From: Embleya sp042956465
Lineage (GTDB): Bacteria; Actinomycetota; Actinomycetes; Streptomycetales; Streptomycetaceae
Direction: 5' to 3'
Length of the DNA: 64,000 bases
Assembly (NCBI RefSeq): GCF_042956465.1
Contig: NZ_JBIBGL010000010.1
Coordinates: forward strand, 248,001 to 312,000
Below are positions 7,800 to 15,961 of this stretch, piece by piece. The notes beneath the pieces were generated by a model. That model saw only the letters and a program-made list of their open reading frames with translations. It had not been told where the DNA came from and searched no databases. How positions within the stretch are numbered: position 1 is the first letter of the stretch; every line of letters begins with the position of its first letter. Position numbers and translations under genes: made by a program.

Positions 7800-8732
7800 T
7801 CACGTCCTCGGCGGGGTGGAGCCGGTGGCGCCGGCGGATCCGGTGGTGCTCGTGGAACCGGTGGAGCCGGTGCCCGGGGCGCCCTCGCCCTCGGTGCTCC
7901 GGGCTGCGCCCGGGTCGCCGGGGCCGCTCGTACCGCCGGGGCGTCCGGGATGGGCGGCGGCGGTCTCGGGGGCGCTCTCGTTCGGGTACTTGCCGACCCG
8001 GCGGCCGACGCCCCATGCGGTGACCCGCCACAGCGCCTCGGCGACGATCGAGTTGCTCATCTTGCTGTTGCCGCGCTCGCGTTCGATGAAGGTGATCGGC
8101 ACCTCCAGGACGCGGTAGCCCTTGCGGATCGCGCGCCAGGCCAGGTCCACCTGGAAGCAGTAGCCCTGCGAGGCGACCTCGTCCAGGCCGATGCCGAGCA
8201 GGGTGTCCTTGCGGAAGGCCCGGAACCCGCCGGTGACGTCGTGGATGTCGACGCCGAGCATCAGCCGCGAGTAGGTGCTGCCGCCCCGGGAAATGAGCTT
8301 GCGGTGTCCGGGCCAGTTGACCGCGCCACCGCCGGGGACCCAGCGCGAGCCCAGCACCAGGTCCGCGTCGCGCACCGCTTCGAGCAGGCGCGGCAGCTGC
8401 TCGGGCTGGTGCGAGCCGTCGGCGTCCATCTCCACCAGGATGTCGTAGCCGCGGTCGATGCCCCAGCGGAAGCCCGCGATGTAGGCGGCGCCCAGGCCCT
8501 CCTTGCCGGCCCGGTGCATGACCTGGATGTGCGGGTCGTGCTCGGCGAGCGTGTCGGCGATGTCGCCGGTGCCGTCGGGGCTGTTGTCGTCGGCGATCAG
8601 CACGTCGACGTCCGGCACGGCTGCGCGCAGGCGGGCGACGATCGGCTCGATGTTCTCCGATTCGTTGTAGGTGGGGATGATGACGAGCACCTTGCCGAGA
8701 TCGGCGAAGCTGGTCTGCTCGCTGTCGGTCAC
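7800..8732 (-). CDS. ppm1: Polyprenol monophosphomannose synthase (dolichol-phosphate mannosyltransferase family, GT2)
   Basis: The enzyme transfers mannose from GDP-mannose to polyprenyl phosphate, making the donor for protein O-mannosylation and cell-envelope mannosylation. The 310 residues begin with a GT2 nucleotide-binding region (IPTYNESENI) and carry the metal-binding DAD motif (D103, D105, in EMDADGSH). The conserved ITFIERERGNSKMS segment is near residue 225. The C-terminal 60 residues are a Gly/Ser/Thr-rich tail with no visible domain. There are no membrane helices, so it is probably peripheral. The GTG start overlaps the lnt stop codon (GTGA). In mycobacteria Lnt and Ppm1 are fused, so the adjacency is meaningful. 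Confidence 0.92.
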   Translation of the reverse strand: MTDSEQTSFADLGKVLVIIPTYNESENIEPIVARLRAAVPDVDVLIADDNSPDGTGDIADTLAEHDPHIQVMHRAGKEGLGAAYIAGFRWGIDRGYDILVEMDADGSHQPEQLPRLLEAVRDADLVLGSRWVPGGGAVNWPGHRKLISRGGSTYSRLMLGVDIHDVTGGFRAFRKDTLLGIGLDEVASQGYCFQVDLAWRAIRKGYRVLEVPITFIERERGNSKMSNSIVAEALWRVTAWGVGRRVGKYPNESAPETAAAHPGRPGGTSGPGDPGAARSTEGEGAPGTGSTGSTSTTGSAGATGSTPPRT

Positions 8733-10489
8733 ATCATCTCCTTGATGGCGTTGGCGTCGGCGCGGGTGTCGACGCCGGCGTCGGCGGGGGTCGGCGGGAT
8801 GCCGGGGGTGGTGATCCAGGGCTTGCGCCGACGGCGGAGGATGCCGTACGCGCAGGCGAGGAGACCGACGATAGCCAGGATCCACTCGGGAGCCGAACCG
8901 AGTCGCGTGGCGAGCGTGCGGTCGTCGCGCAGTGGAATGTCCATGACCAGGGTGTCGGCGGTGAATTCGCGGGTGCGTTCGACCACTTTTCCGTCCGGCA
9001 TGACGATCGCGCTGATGCCGGAGGTGGCCGCGATCAGCACCGCGCGGCCGTGCTCGATCGCGCGCAGCCTGGACATCGCGAGTTGCTGCTCGGGTTGTCC
9101 GGTGCGCCCGTAGGTGGCGTTGTTGGTCTGCACGACCAACACTCGACCGCCGTGGGTGACCGCCTCGCGGGTGACGTTGTCGTAGGCGATCTCGAAGCAG
9201 ATCACGTCGCCGATCCGGGCCGGGCCCAGCTGCATGACGCCGACGGTCTTGCCGGGGTAGAAGTCGCGCGGGACACGTTCGAGCCGGCTGATGAACTTGG
9301 TGAGCAGTTCGCGCATCGGGATGTATTCGCCGAACGGCACCGGGTGGCGCTTGGTGTAGGAGGCGCCGGGGCCGGTGACCGGGTCCCACACGATGCCCTG
9401 GTTCTGGATGTGCGTGGCGTCGGGGCCGGCGACCAGGACGCCGGTGAGCACGGGGACGCCGATGTCCTTGACCGCGCCGTCGATGAGCGCGTACGCGTCG
9501 CGTTCCTCGAACGGGTTCAGGTCGGAGGAGTTCTCCGGCCAGATCACCAGTTCGGGCTTCTCGACCTTGCCGGCCCGCACGTCGGCGGCCAGCTTGTGGG
9601 TCTGTCGCACGTGGTTGTCCAGGACCGCGCGGCGTTGGCCGAGGAAGTCCAGGCCGGTGCGCGGGACGTTGCCCTGGACGACCGCGATGGTCGCGGTGTC
9701 GGGGCCGGCGGCGTGGCCTCCGGTGGGTATCGGGACCGCGTAGGCGCTCGCGGGGACGGCGATCGCCAGGCCGATGGCGCCCAGAGCCAGCGGAACGGCG
9801 CTGCGCGGCGTACGGACGCCCTCCGGGGTCTCGGCGGCCGATGCGCCGTCCCGACCCGCGTAGAGCCCGTACAGCCGCAGCGCGGCCCACCCGAGCAGCG
9901 CGCCGGTGAGCGCGACGGCGAAGGTCACCCCGGGGGCGCCGGCGAGGGCGGCGATCGGGGTGAACGGTGTCGCGGTGTTGGCGAACGCCAGTCGGCCCCA
10001 CGGGAAGCCGCCGAACGGGATGCGGTCGCGCACCAGTTCCTCGGCGACCCACAGGCACGCGGTCCACAGCGGCCACAACCGCAGCTTGCCGATCAGGGTG
10101 AGCGCGGCGGCCAGGGCGGCGATGTACAGCGCCTGCACCACCGACAGCACGATCCACGCGTCCGGTCCCACCACGCGCAGCCACTTGAGCAGCCACAGCA
10201 TGAACGGCAGGCCGAACAGCAGGCCGTAGCCGAAGCCGGTGCGGGTGCGCTGCCCGTGCACCGCGATGCCGAGCGCGGTGACCGCGAGGATGCTCAGCGG
10301 CCAGATGTCGTAGGGCGGGAACGCGAGCGCGAGCGACAGGCCGGCGACCAGTGCGGTGACCGGGCGGGCGGGGCGCCGGTAGATGCTCACGGCGGTGGCG
10401 CGGGTGCGGCGCAGGCGCTGCTTGCGAGCGGGGGCCGGCGCCGTGGGCGAGACGCCCTCGGGCACTGTGGTGCTGTCGAGCTGCGGCAC
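8729..10489 (-). CDS. lnt: Apolipoprotein N-acyltransferase
   Basis: Lnt adds the third acyl chain to the N-terminal cysteine of lipoproteins. This 586-residue protein has an N-terminal bundle of membrane helices (about 45-240) and an extracytoplasmic nitrilase domain. The catalytic triad is visible as Glu near 319 (VIWPENSSD), Lys near 380 (YTKRHPVPFGE) and Cys near 432 (GDVICFEIAYD). One more helix lies near the C-terminus (ILAIVGLLACAYGIL). The first 40 residues are basic and proline-rich. It is the first gene of the lnt-ppm1-fxsA operon and overlaps ppm1 by 4 nt. Its 785-bp upstream region contains a possible promoter and a palindrome. Confidence 0.92.
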   Translation of the reverse strand: MPQLDSTTVPEGVSPTAPAPARKQRLRRTRATAVSIYRRPARPVTALVAGLSLALAFPPYDIWPLSILAVTALGIAVHGQRTRTGFGYGLLFGLPFMLWLLKWLRVVGPDAWIVLSVVQALYIAALAAALTLIGKLRLWPLWTACLWVAEELVRDRIPFGGFPWGRLAFANTATPFTPIAALAGAPGVTFAVALTGALLGWAALRLYGLYAGRDGASAAETPEGVRTPRSAVPLALGAIGLAIAVPASAYAVPIPTGGHAAGPDTATIAVVQGNVPRTGLDFLGQRRAVLDNHVRQTHKLAADVRAGKVEKPELVIWPENSSDLNPFEERDAYALIDGAVKDIGVPVLTGVLVAGPDATHIQNQGIVWDPVTGPGASYTKRHPVPFGEYIPMRELLTKFISRLERVPRDFYPGKTVGVMQLGPARIGDVICFEIAYDNVTREAVTHGGRVLVVQTNNATYGRTGQPEQQLAMSRLRAIEHGRAVLIAATSGISAIVMPDGKVVERTREFTADTLVMDIPLRDDRTLATRLGSAPEWILAIVGLLACAYGILRRRRKPWITTPGIPPTPADAGVDTRADANAIKEMM

Positions 10490-11274
10490 CGTGGGGCCCC
10501 CTCGCTGGGTCGTTGCGGATCGCTGCTGCCGCGCGCGGCACGGAGTTGCGCCGGTCGGGTGATGCAGTGACGTTACAACGTTCGAGGTGGGCGTTCGGTT
10601 TCGGCTCGTGCTCGGCGGTGGGCTGGTGACGGCGGGAGCTCGGTCGCCCTTCGGGCCGGCCCCGGACCGGCTGGCTGTCGGTCGCGGTGGTCGTTGTCTA
10701 CTGGGCGACCGGGCTCTGCCGCGGTCTCACCTTCCGGCACGGGGTGTGCTCGCGTCCGGCGGGGCGGCTGCACGGGTGCCGCTCTGCCGTTCGTGGCCGC
10801 GTGGGGCGGCCTCCCGGCGCGTGTCATGCCGGTTCCGGACCTGGCGCCCGGTGGCTGTGCCACCTGTGGCCCGGAGGCGTGCGCGTGCTCGGGGAGGGTG
10901 TTCTCCTGCCGGTCGTCCTGCGGTGGACCGGGTCGAACGTACTGGGCGATGCAGGCGCGGTGTCAACATCGCACTGACCTGCACGTATACGGTATCGGTG
11001 CAGGTCAGCGGCCGGGTGGTGCGGCAGTGGTGTGGGTGGTGTACGCCCGCCGGGTGGCGCAATCGTTCCCCTAATGGGTCTCGACGAGGCTTCCGTACCC
11101 CTTCGTCGGATCGCTCGCGGGGCGATCGGGCCCGGGTCGGGGCGGCGGCGATGTCGGCGTGTCGCGCGCGTTGCGGGCTTCCATGGTGTTGTACACGGCT
11201 CGGGGCCCACCGCGCGAACGTGGACCTGGTGCGCGTTCACCCACACGGCGGTCGGGTCGGTGCCGGCGGTCGGT
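10490..11274. other. 785-bp intergenic region upstream of lnt
   Basis: Short open frames on both strands lack ribosome binding sites and recognisable domains, so I call no gene. The notable elements are a perfect 11-bp inverted repeat and an adjacent minus-strand promoter-like pair (10936-11008). Confidence 0.55.
10936..11008 (-). promoter_or_regulatory. Putative promoter with adjacent 11-bp palindrome
   Basis: On the minus strand TTGACA (10966-10961) and TACGTT (10941-10936) are 19 bp apart. Directly upstream of the -35 lies the inverted repeat CTGACCTGCAC (10974-10984) / GTGCAGGTCAG (10998-11008) with a 13-nt AT-rich centre. This could be a regulated promoter reading towards lnt with a leader of about 440 nt, or the hairpin could be a distant terminator for the MocR gene. 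Confidence 0.35.
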
Positions 11275-12762
11275 TCAGGCCACTACCGCCGCCGCCGAGA
11301 ATCCCGTGTAGGCGCCGGGCCGGCTGCGTTCGGTCTCGCCCACGGCGGTCGCCAATCGGCGGATCGCCTCGGTCAGCGTCGCCGGATCGTGCGCGTAGGG
11401 CAGTCGCACGTGGTGCTCGAAGGTGCCGTCGGTGCCGAAGTGGGTGCCCGCCGCGATGCGTACGCCGTGCCGGGCCGCGGCCTCGGCCAGGGTCAGGCTG
11501 GAGGTGCCGTCGGTGCGCACCCACAACGACAGGCCGCCGACCGGCATCGCGAACGTCCAGTCGGGCAGCCGGTCGGCGAGGGCTTCGGCGAGCGCGCCCC
11601 GGGCGGCGCGCAGCGCCGGCAGGCGGCTCTCCAGGATCGCGTCCTCGTGGTCGGTGATCAGATGGTGGGTGACGAGTTGGTCCAGCACGGGCGCGCCGAC
11701 GTCGAAGGACGCGCGGGTGGCGGCGATTCGGCGGACCAGGTCCGGAGTGGCCCGGATCCAGCCGATCCGCAGGCCGCCCCAGAAGGTCTTCGAGGTGGAT
11801 CCGATGGTGACCACGTTGTTCGTCCGGTCGAAGCCGGCCATCGGCAGCGGCCGGTCCGCCGGGGCGACGTCCAGGGCCAGGTCGAAGCACGTCTCGTCGA
11901 CGATCAGCGTGGTCCCGGTGTTGCGGGCCAGGTCCACCAGGGTGCGGCGGATGCCGGCGTCCGCGAGGTGGCCGGTCGGGTTCTGGTAGTCCGGGATCAG
12001 GTAGGCCAGCCGGGGTGCGGCCGTGCGCAGCGTGTCGCGCCAGGTCTCCACGTCCCAGCCGGTGTCCGTCATCGGCACCGGCACGAGTCGGTTCCCGGCC
12101 TGCCGGATGGCGTCCAGCACGTTGGCGTAGGTGGGCGATTCCACCGCGACCCGGTCGCCGGGGCCGGCCAGGGTGCGCAGCACCAGGGTGACCGCGGCCA
12201 GTGCGCCGGGGGTGACCAGGATCTGGTCGGGTGTGGTGGGCACGCCGCGGCGGGTGTAGCGCTGGGCCAGCGTGTCGCGCAGGACCGGCAGGCCGCCGGG
12301 CAGGTAGCCGTGGCCGGTGGTGTAGGTGGGCAGCGAGTCGGTGGCGTCGGCGACCGCCTGGTGCAGCGCGCGGCCGGGGCCGGGCAGGGCCGCGACGCCG
12401 AGGTCGATCACGCCGGTGGTGGTGCTCGGGCTCAGCCCTCGGGTGGGGATCTCGGTGTGCGTGCCGGGCAGGGTGGTCCAGCTGCCGGAGCCGCGCCGGC
12501 TGGTCAGGTAGCCGTCGGTGCGCAGGAGTTCGTAGGCGGCGGCGACCGTGGTGCGGCTGATCCCCAGCCGGTCGGCGAGGCCGCGTTCGGCGGGCAGGCG
12601 CGCGGTCAGCGGGATCCGACCGTCCAGGAGCAGGGCACGGATGCGATCGGCGAGCGTGCGATATGCCGGGCCGGTGCGCGCCGCGGACTGGGTCGTGGTG
12701 GTCCAGGGGTGCAGGAGGTCGGCGAGGCGGGTGCTGCTGACGGTCAGGTGAGGCGCGCTCAT
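11275..12762 (-). CDS. MocR/PdxR-type regulator (GntR HTH fused to aminotransferase-like domain)
   Basis: This 495-residue protein joins a GntR-type winged helix (about 35-105; LADRLGISRTTVAAAYELL is the recognition region) to a fold-type I PLP-dependent aminotransferase-like domain (about 120-490). The PLP-binding lysine is in GSTSKTFWGGLRIGW. MocR proteins use PLP or amino compounds as ligands and usually control a neighbouring gene. The ATG is preceded by AGGAG with 8-nt spacing. It is divergently transcribed from a YczE-like membrane-protein gene. The 102-bp space holds TTGGC repeats and an inverted repeat, so that gene and its own promoter are the likely targets. Confidence 0.92.
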   Translation of the reverse strand: MSAPHLTVSSTRLADLLHPWTTTTQSAARTGPAYRTLADRIRALLLDGRIPLTARLPAERGLADRLGISRTTVAAAYELLRTDGYLTSRRGSGSWTTLPGTHTEIPTRGLSPSTTTGVIDLGVAALPGPGRALHQAVADATDSLPTYTTGHGYLPGGLPVLRDTLAQRYTRRGVPTTPDQILVTPGALAAVTLVLRTLAGPGDRVAVESPTYANVLDAIRQAGNRLVPVPMTDTGWDVETWRDTLRTAAPRLAYLIPDYQNPTGHLADAGIRRTLVDLARNTGTTLIVDETCFDLALDVAPADRPLPMAGFDRTNNVVTIGSTSKTFWGGLRIGWIRATPDLVRRIAATRASFDVGAPVLDQLVTHHLITDHEDAILESRLPALRAARGALAEALADRLPDWTFAMPVGGLSLWVRTDGTSSLTLAEAAARHGVRIAAGTHFGTDGTFEHHVRLPYAHDPATLTEAIRRLATAVGETERSRPGAYTGFSAAAVVA

Positions 12763-12780
12763 CAGTCCACTCCTGTCGAA

Positions 12781-12840
12781 TTGGCTATGGATTCGTGGTC
12801 CGGTGTCGGTGATTGTTTCACCGTTGGCTCTTTATTGGCA
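12781..12840. promoter_or_regulatory. Probable MocR operator region
   Basis: TTGGCT (12781-12786, 12824-12829) and TTGGCA (12835-12840) are direct repeats. GGTGA/TCACC (12808-12812, 12818-12822) is an inverted repeat. MocR regulators commonly bind direct repeats in such divergent spaces; which elements count here is inferred. Confidence 0.4.
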
Positions 12841-12864
12841 GTCAGGTGACGAACGAGGTGCACG

Positions 12865-13572
12865 GTGGCTTGGTCGTGGGTCCGGCGATTGATCCAGTTG
12901 TATGCGGGACTCACGCTGTACGGGTTCAGCATGGCGTTGATGATCCGGGCCGGGTTGGGCCTGGATCCGTGGGACGTGTTCCATCAGGGGCTCGCGGAGC
13001 GCACCGGGTGGAGCTTCGGCGTGGTGACGATCGTGGTGGGCGCCGCGGTGCTGCTGCTGTGGTGGCCGATGCGCCAGCGCCCGGGCCTGGGCACGGTGAG
13101 CAACGTGTTCGTGATCGGCATCGCCGTGGACGCCTCGCTGCGGTGGTTGCCCGCGCCGGACGCATTGGTCTGGCAATTGGCCTTCCTGGTCTCCGGGGTG
13201 GTGCTGAACGCGGTGGCCGGCGGCGCGTACATCGGTGCGCGCCTGGGCCCGGGGCCGCGGGACGGCCTGATGACCGGGTTGGTGCGGATCACCGGGCGTT
13301 CGGTGCGGCTGATCCGTACCGGCATCGAGGTGACCGTACTGCTGGTGGGCTTCGTCCTGGGCGGGTCGCTCGGGTTGGGCACCGTGGTGTACGCGCTGGC
13401 CATCGGGCCGCTCGTGCAGGTGTTCCTGCCGCTGTTGACCGTTCCCGAGCCGCGCCGGGTGCGGCCGGACGCGGCCGGGGAGCCGGGGCCGGGTGCCCCG
13501 GTGGCCACGGCCGCACCCGTCGCCCCGGTCGCGGAGCAACCCGGGACGGCGGCTCCGGCGCCGGCCGGTTAG
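12865..13572 (+). CDS. YczE-like integral membrane protein
   Basis: This 235-residue protein has about five membrane segments within the first 195 residues. It also carries family-like sequences: LYGFSMALMIRAGLGLDPWDVFHQGL near residues 17-42 and ARLGPGPRDGLMTGL near 113-127. These match the YczE/YitT-like membrane proteins often paired with MocR regulators. The last 40 residues are an alanine/proline-rich tail. The transported compound is unknown; export of an amino or vitamin B6-like compound is only an inference from the MocR neighbour. The GTG start has GAGG six bases upstream. It converges with the amidohydrolase gene 40 bp away. Confidence 0.82.
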   Translation: MAWSWVRRLIQLYAGLTLYGFSMALMIRAGLGLDPWDVFHQGLAERTGWSFGVVTIVVGAAVLLLWWPMRQRPGLGTVSNVFVIGIAVDASLRWLPAPDALVWQLAFLVSGVVLNAVAGGAYIGARLGPGPRDGLMTGLVRITGRSVRLIRTGIEVTVLLVGFVLGGSLGLGTVVYALAIGPLVQVFLPLLTVPEPRRVRPDAAGEPGPGAPVATAAPVAPVAEQPGTAAPAPAG

Positions 13573-13612
13573 GGCGGCGCCGGACGCCGGCGAGTACCGA
13601 CCGCCGGCTCGG

Positions 13613-15235
13613 TCAGGCCTGGTCGAGGGCGCCCTCGACCGCGTACACCGTGGCGCCCCGCACCGCGGTGCGCAGGCAGCGCGGCAGCGGCAGGTCGGGG
13701 GCCAGGTCGGGCAGCCCGGGGGTGCCCGAGCGCGGGTCGGTGGACCAGCCGGAGAGCCGGCTGTCCGGGGCCTGGACGACCAGCTCGGTGGTGTCCCACA
13801 CCGCGTAGGTGGCCGGTGCGCCGGGCACCAGCACGCCGGCGTCGTCGCGACCGACCGCGCGGTGGCCGCCGCGGGTGTGCGCGGCGAACGCGGCGCGCAC
13901 GCTGATGCGTTGCTCCGGCGTGCGGTGGAAGGCGGCCGCCCGCACGGTGCCCCACGGGTCGAGCGGGGTGACCGGCGCGTCCGAACCGAACGCGAGCGGT
14001 ACGCCGGCGGCGCTGAGCGCGGCCAACGGGTTCATCAGCGCGGCGCGTTCGGCGCCCAGGCGGCGGGCGTACATGCCGTCCGGACCGCCCCACGCGGCGT
14101 CGAAGGCGGGTTGCACCGAGGCGGTCAGACCCAGTTCGGCGAATGCCGCGACGGCCTCGGCGTCGAGCAGTTCGGCATGTTCGACCCGGTGCCGCAGCGC
14201 CCGGAAGGCCGCGCCGTGCGGGCCCTGGATCAGCGCGCGGGCGGCGGCGGTGATGCTGCCGATCGCGGCGTCGCCGATGGCGTGGAAGCCGGCCTGGATG
14301 CCGGCCCGGGTGCACGCGGCGAGGTGGGCGGCGACCTGCTCGGCCGCGAGGTGGGTCAGGCCGGTACCGGCGGCGGAGTCGTCGGAGTAGGGCGCGTGCA
14401 GGCACGCGGTGTGCGAGCCGAGCGAGCCGTCGATGAACAGGTCGCCGCCGAGTCCGTGCGCGCCCAGATCGCCGCGCAGCGCTCGGGCCTGCTCGGGGTC
14501 GTCGGCGAGCGCGCCCCAGTAGCCGACCACGTCCGGACCCGCCTCGTCCCGGGCCAGCGCCAGCAGGGCCCGGAAGTCGGCCTCGCCGGCGATCTCCGGC
14601 CCGCCGCACTCGTGCACCGTGCCGATGCCCAGCGCCGCCGCCCGGGCCCGGGCGACCCGCTGCGCGGCGATCCGGTCGGCCGCGGTCAACGCGGCGTTGG
14701 CGGCGGCCCGCGCCGCGTGGTGCACGCTGCCGGCCAGGGGCGCGTCGCCGTGCTCGCCCGGGACCAGGGCGAGCAACGCGGGCGAGCACGCGGCGGAGTG
14801 CACGTCGGTGCGGGAGAGGTAGACGGTGGCGCCGCCGGTGGCCCGGTCCAACTCGGCGGGGGTGGGCGGGCGTCCCTCGGGCCAGGTGGTGTCGTCCCAG
14901 CCGTGGCCGAGCAGCACGTGACCCACTCCGTACAGGCCGCGTCGTTTGGCGTGGTCCTCCAGCGCGGAGAGCGCGTACGCCAGCGACGGCGCGCCGGTCA
15001 GGTCGAGCCCGGTCAGGGCGAGGCCGGTCGCGGTGGCGTGCACGTGCGCGTCCACGAACGCGGGCGTCACCAGCGCGCCCGCGAGGTCGAGCACCGCGTC
15101 GACGGCGTCGACGTGGGCCGCGGCGGCCCCCTCCGCGCCGATCCAGGCGATGGTGTCGTTCTCGACGACCATGGCGGTCGCGAAGGGATCGGCCGGACTG
15201 TGCACGGCGCCGTTGCGCAGGAGGAGCGTGGTCAT
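13613..15235 (-). CDS. YtcJ-like amidohydrolase family protein
   Basis: This 540-residue metal-dependent hydrolase belongs to the amidohydrolase superfamily, YtcJ/amidohydrolase_3 branch. A beta-sandwich start (LLLRNGAVHSPADPFATAMVVENDTIAWIG) precedes the first metal ligands in VDAHVHATATGL (HxH near residues 59-61). Later family motifs are FIDGSLGSHTACL, GFHAIGDAAIGS, RVEHAELL and FGSDAPVTPLDPW (the final Asp). It hydrolyses amide or related C-N bonds; the substrate cannot be read from sequence. The start MTTLLLRN is chosen because it begins at the first strand; longer in-frame starts only add low-complexity sequence. The Lrp regulator upstream is a candidate controller. Confidence 0.88.
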   Translation of the reverse strand: MTTLLLRNGAVHSPADPFATAMVVENDTIAWIGAEGAAAAHVDAVDAVLDLAGALVTPAFVDAHVHATATGLALTGLDLTGAPSLAYALSALEDHAKRRGLYGVGHVLLGHGWDDTTWPEGRPPTPAELDRATGGATVYLSRTDVHSAACSPALLALVPGEHGDAPLAGSVHHAARAAANAALTAADRIAAQRVARARAAALGIGTVHECGGPEIAGEADFRALLALARDEAGPDVVGYWGALADDPEQARALRGDLGAHGLGGDLFIDGSLGSHTACLHAPYSDDSAAGTGLTHLAAEQVAAHLAACTRAGIQAGFHAIGDAAIGSITAAARALIQGPHGAAFRALRHRVEHAELLDAEAVAAFAELGLTASVQPAFDAAWGGPDGMYARRLGAERAALMNPLAALSAAGVPLAFGSDAPVTPLDPWGTVRAAAFHRTPEQRISVRAAFAAHTRGGHRAVGRDDAGVLVPGAPATYAVWDTTELVVQAPDSRLSGWSTDPRSGTPGLPDLAPDLPLPRCLRTAVRGATVYAVEGALDQA

Positions 15236-15279
15236 GACCACCAGTGTGGCCCGCCCGGGCCGAACCCCCGGCCGGAGGT

Positions 15280-15295
15280 CACCCCTTCGGGGGTG
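15280..15295 (-). terminator. TTCG-tetraloop hairpin downstream of the Lrp gene
   Basis: CACCCC (15280-15285) and GGGGTG (15290-15295) enclose a TTCG tetraloop, a very stable small hairpin between the Lrp gene and the amidohydrolase gene. It may be a terminator or part of the amidohydrolase leader. Confidence 0.4.
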
Positions 15296-15448
15296 TGACA
15301 CGCGCCGCGTCCAGCCCGGGGCCGGTCTGCGATCCCGCGTCGCGGTGCTCGGCATGGGATCGAGGACAGGGCCCGGGGGACGCGGCGCGGGGCAGCTCTG
15401 TACCACCGACGTCGCCCGGTGCGGCGACGGCGTGATGTGGGCCCGGGC

Positions 15449-15889
15449 TCAGAACCGGGGCGCGCGCGCCTCGTACGGGGTGGACAGCACCACCGTCGTA
15501 CGGGTGGACACGCCCGCCTGGAGCCGGATGCGGGCCAGCAGGGTTTCCAGGTCCCCCGGGGTTCGGACGCGGACCTTGAGGATGTAGCTCTCGTCCCCGG
15601 CCACGCTGTGACACGCCTCCAGTTCCTCGAGGTTCGCCAGCCGCTCCGGGGCGTCGTCGGGCGCACTGGGGTCGATGGGTTTGACCGAGATGAACGCGGT
15701 CAGCGGCAGGCCGATGGCCTCGGTGTCGACCACGGCGGCGTAGCCGCGGATGATGCCGCGTTGTTCGAGTCGGCGCACGCGCTGGTGTGCGGCCGAGGTG
15801 GACAGGCCGGTGGCCTTGCCCAGGTCGGTGTAGCTCATCCGCCCGTCTTGCAGGAGCAGTTTGACGATCTGTCGGTCGAGGTCCTCCAC
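15449..15889 (-). CDS. Lrp/AsnC family transcriptional regulator
   Basis: This 146-residue protein has the standard Lrp layout. An N-terminal helix-turn-helix (residues 3-55; YTDLGKATGLSTSAAHQRVRRLEQRGII) is followed by a RAM/ACT-like effector domain (about 65-140; GDESYILKVRVRTPGDLETLLARI). The family forms octamers and responds to amino acids. Translation starts at GTG 15889, directly at the HTH, without an obvious ribosome binding site, so the mRNA may be leaderless. It lies 72 bp from the divergent recombinase-like gene and upstream of the amidohydrolase, either of which it could control. Confidence 0.92.
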   Translation of the reverse strand: MEDLDRQIVKLLLQDGRMSYTDLGKATGLSTSAAHQRVRRLEQRGIIRGYAAVVDTEAIGLPLTAFISVKPIDPSAPDDAPERLANLEELEACHSVAGDESYILKVRVRTPGDLETLLARIRLQAGVSTRTTVVLSTPYEARAPRF

Positions 15890-15961
15890 ACGACGAACCT
15901 AGGGCATCGGGGCGGGGTGTGGCGTCCGGGCCGCGTCGGAGGCCGTCGTTACAGTGCCCCC

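Noticed and set aside
10587..11657. Overlapping open frames on both strands upstream of lnt
   Set aside because: Arg/Gly-rich composition, no family similarity and overlap with the MocR gene argue against coding.
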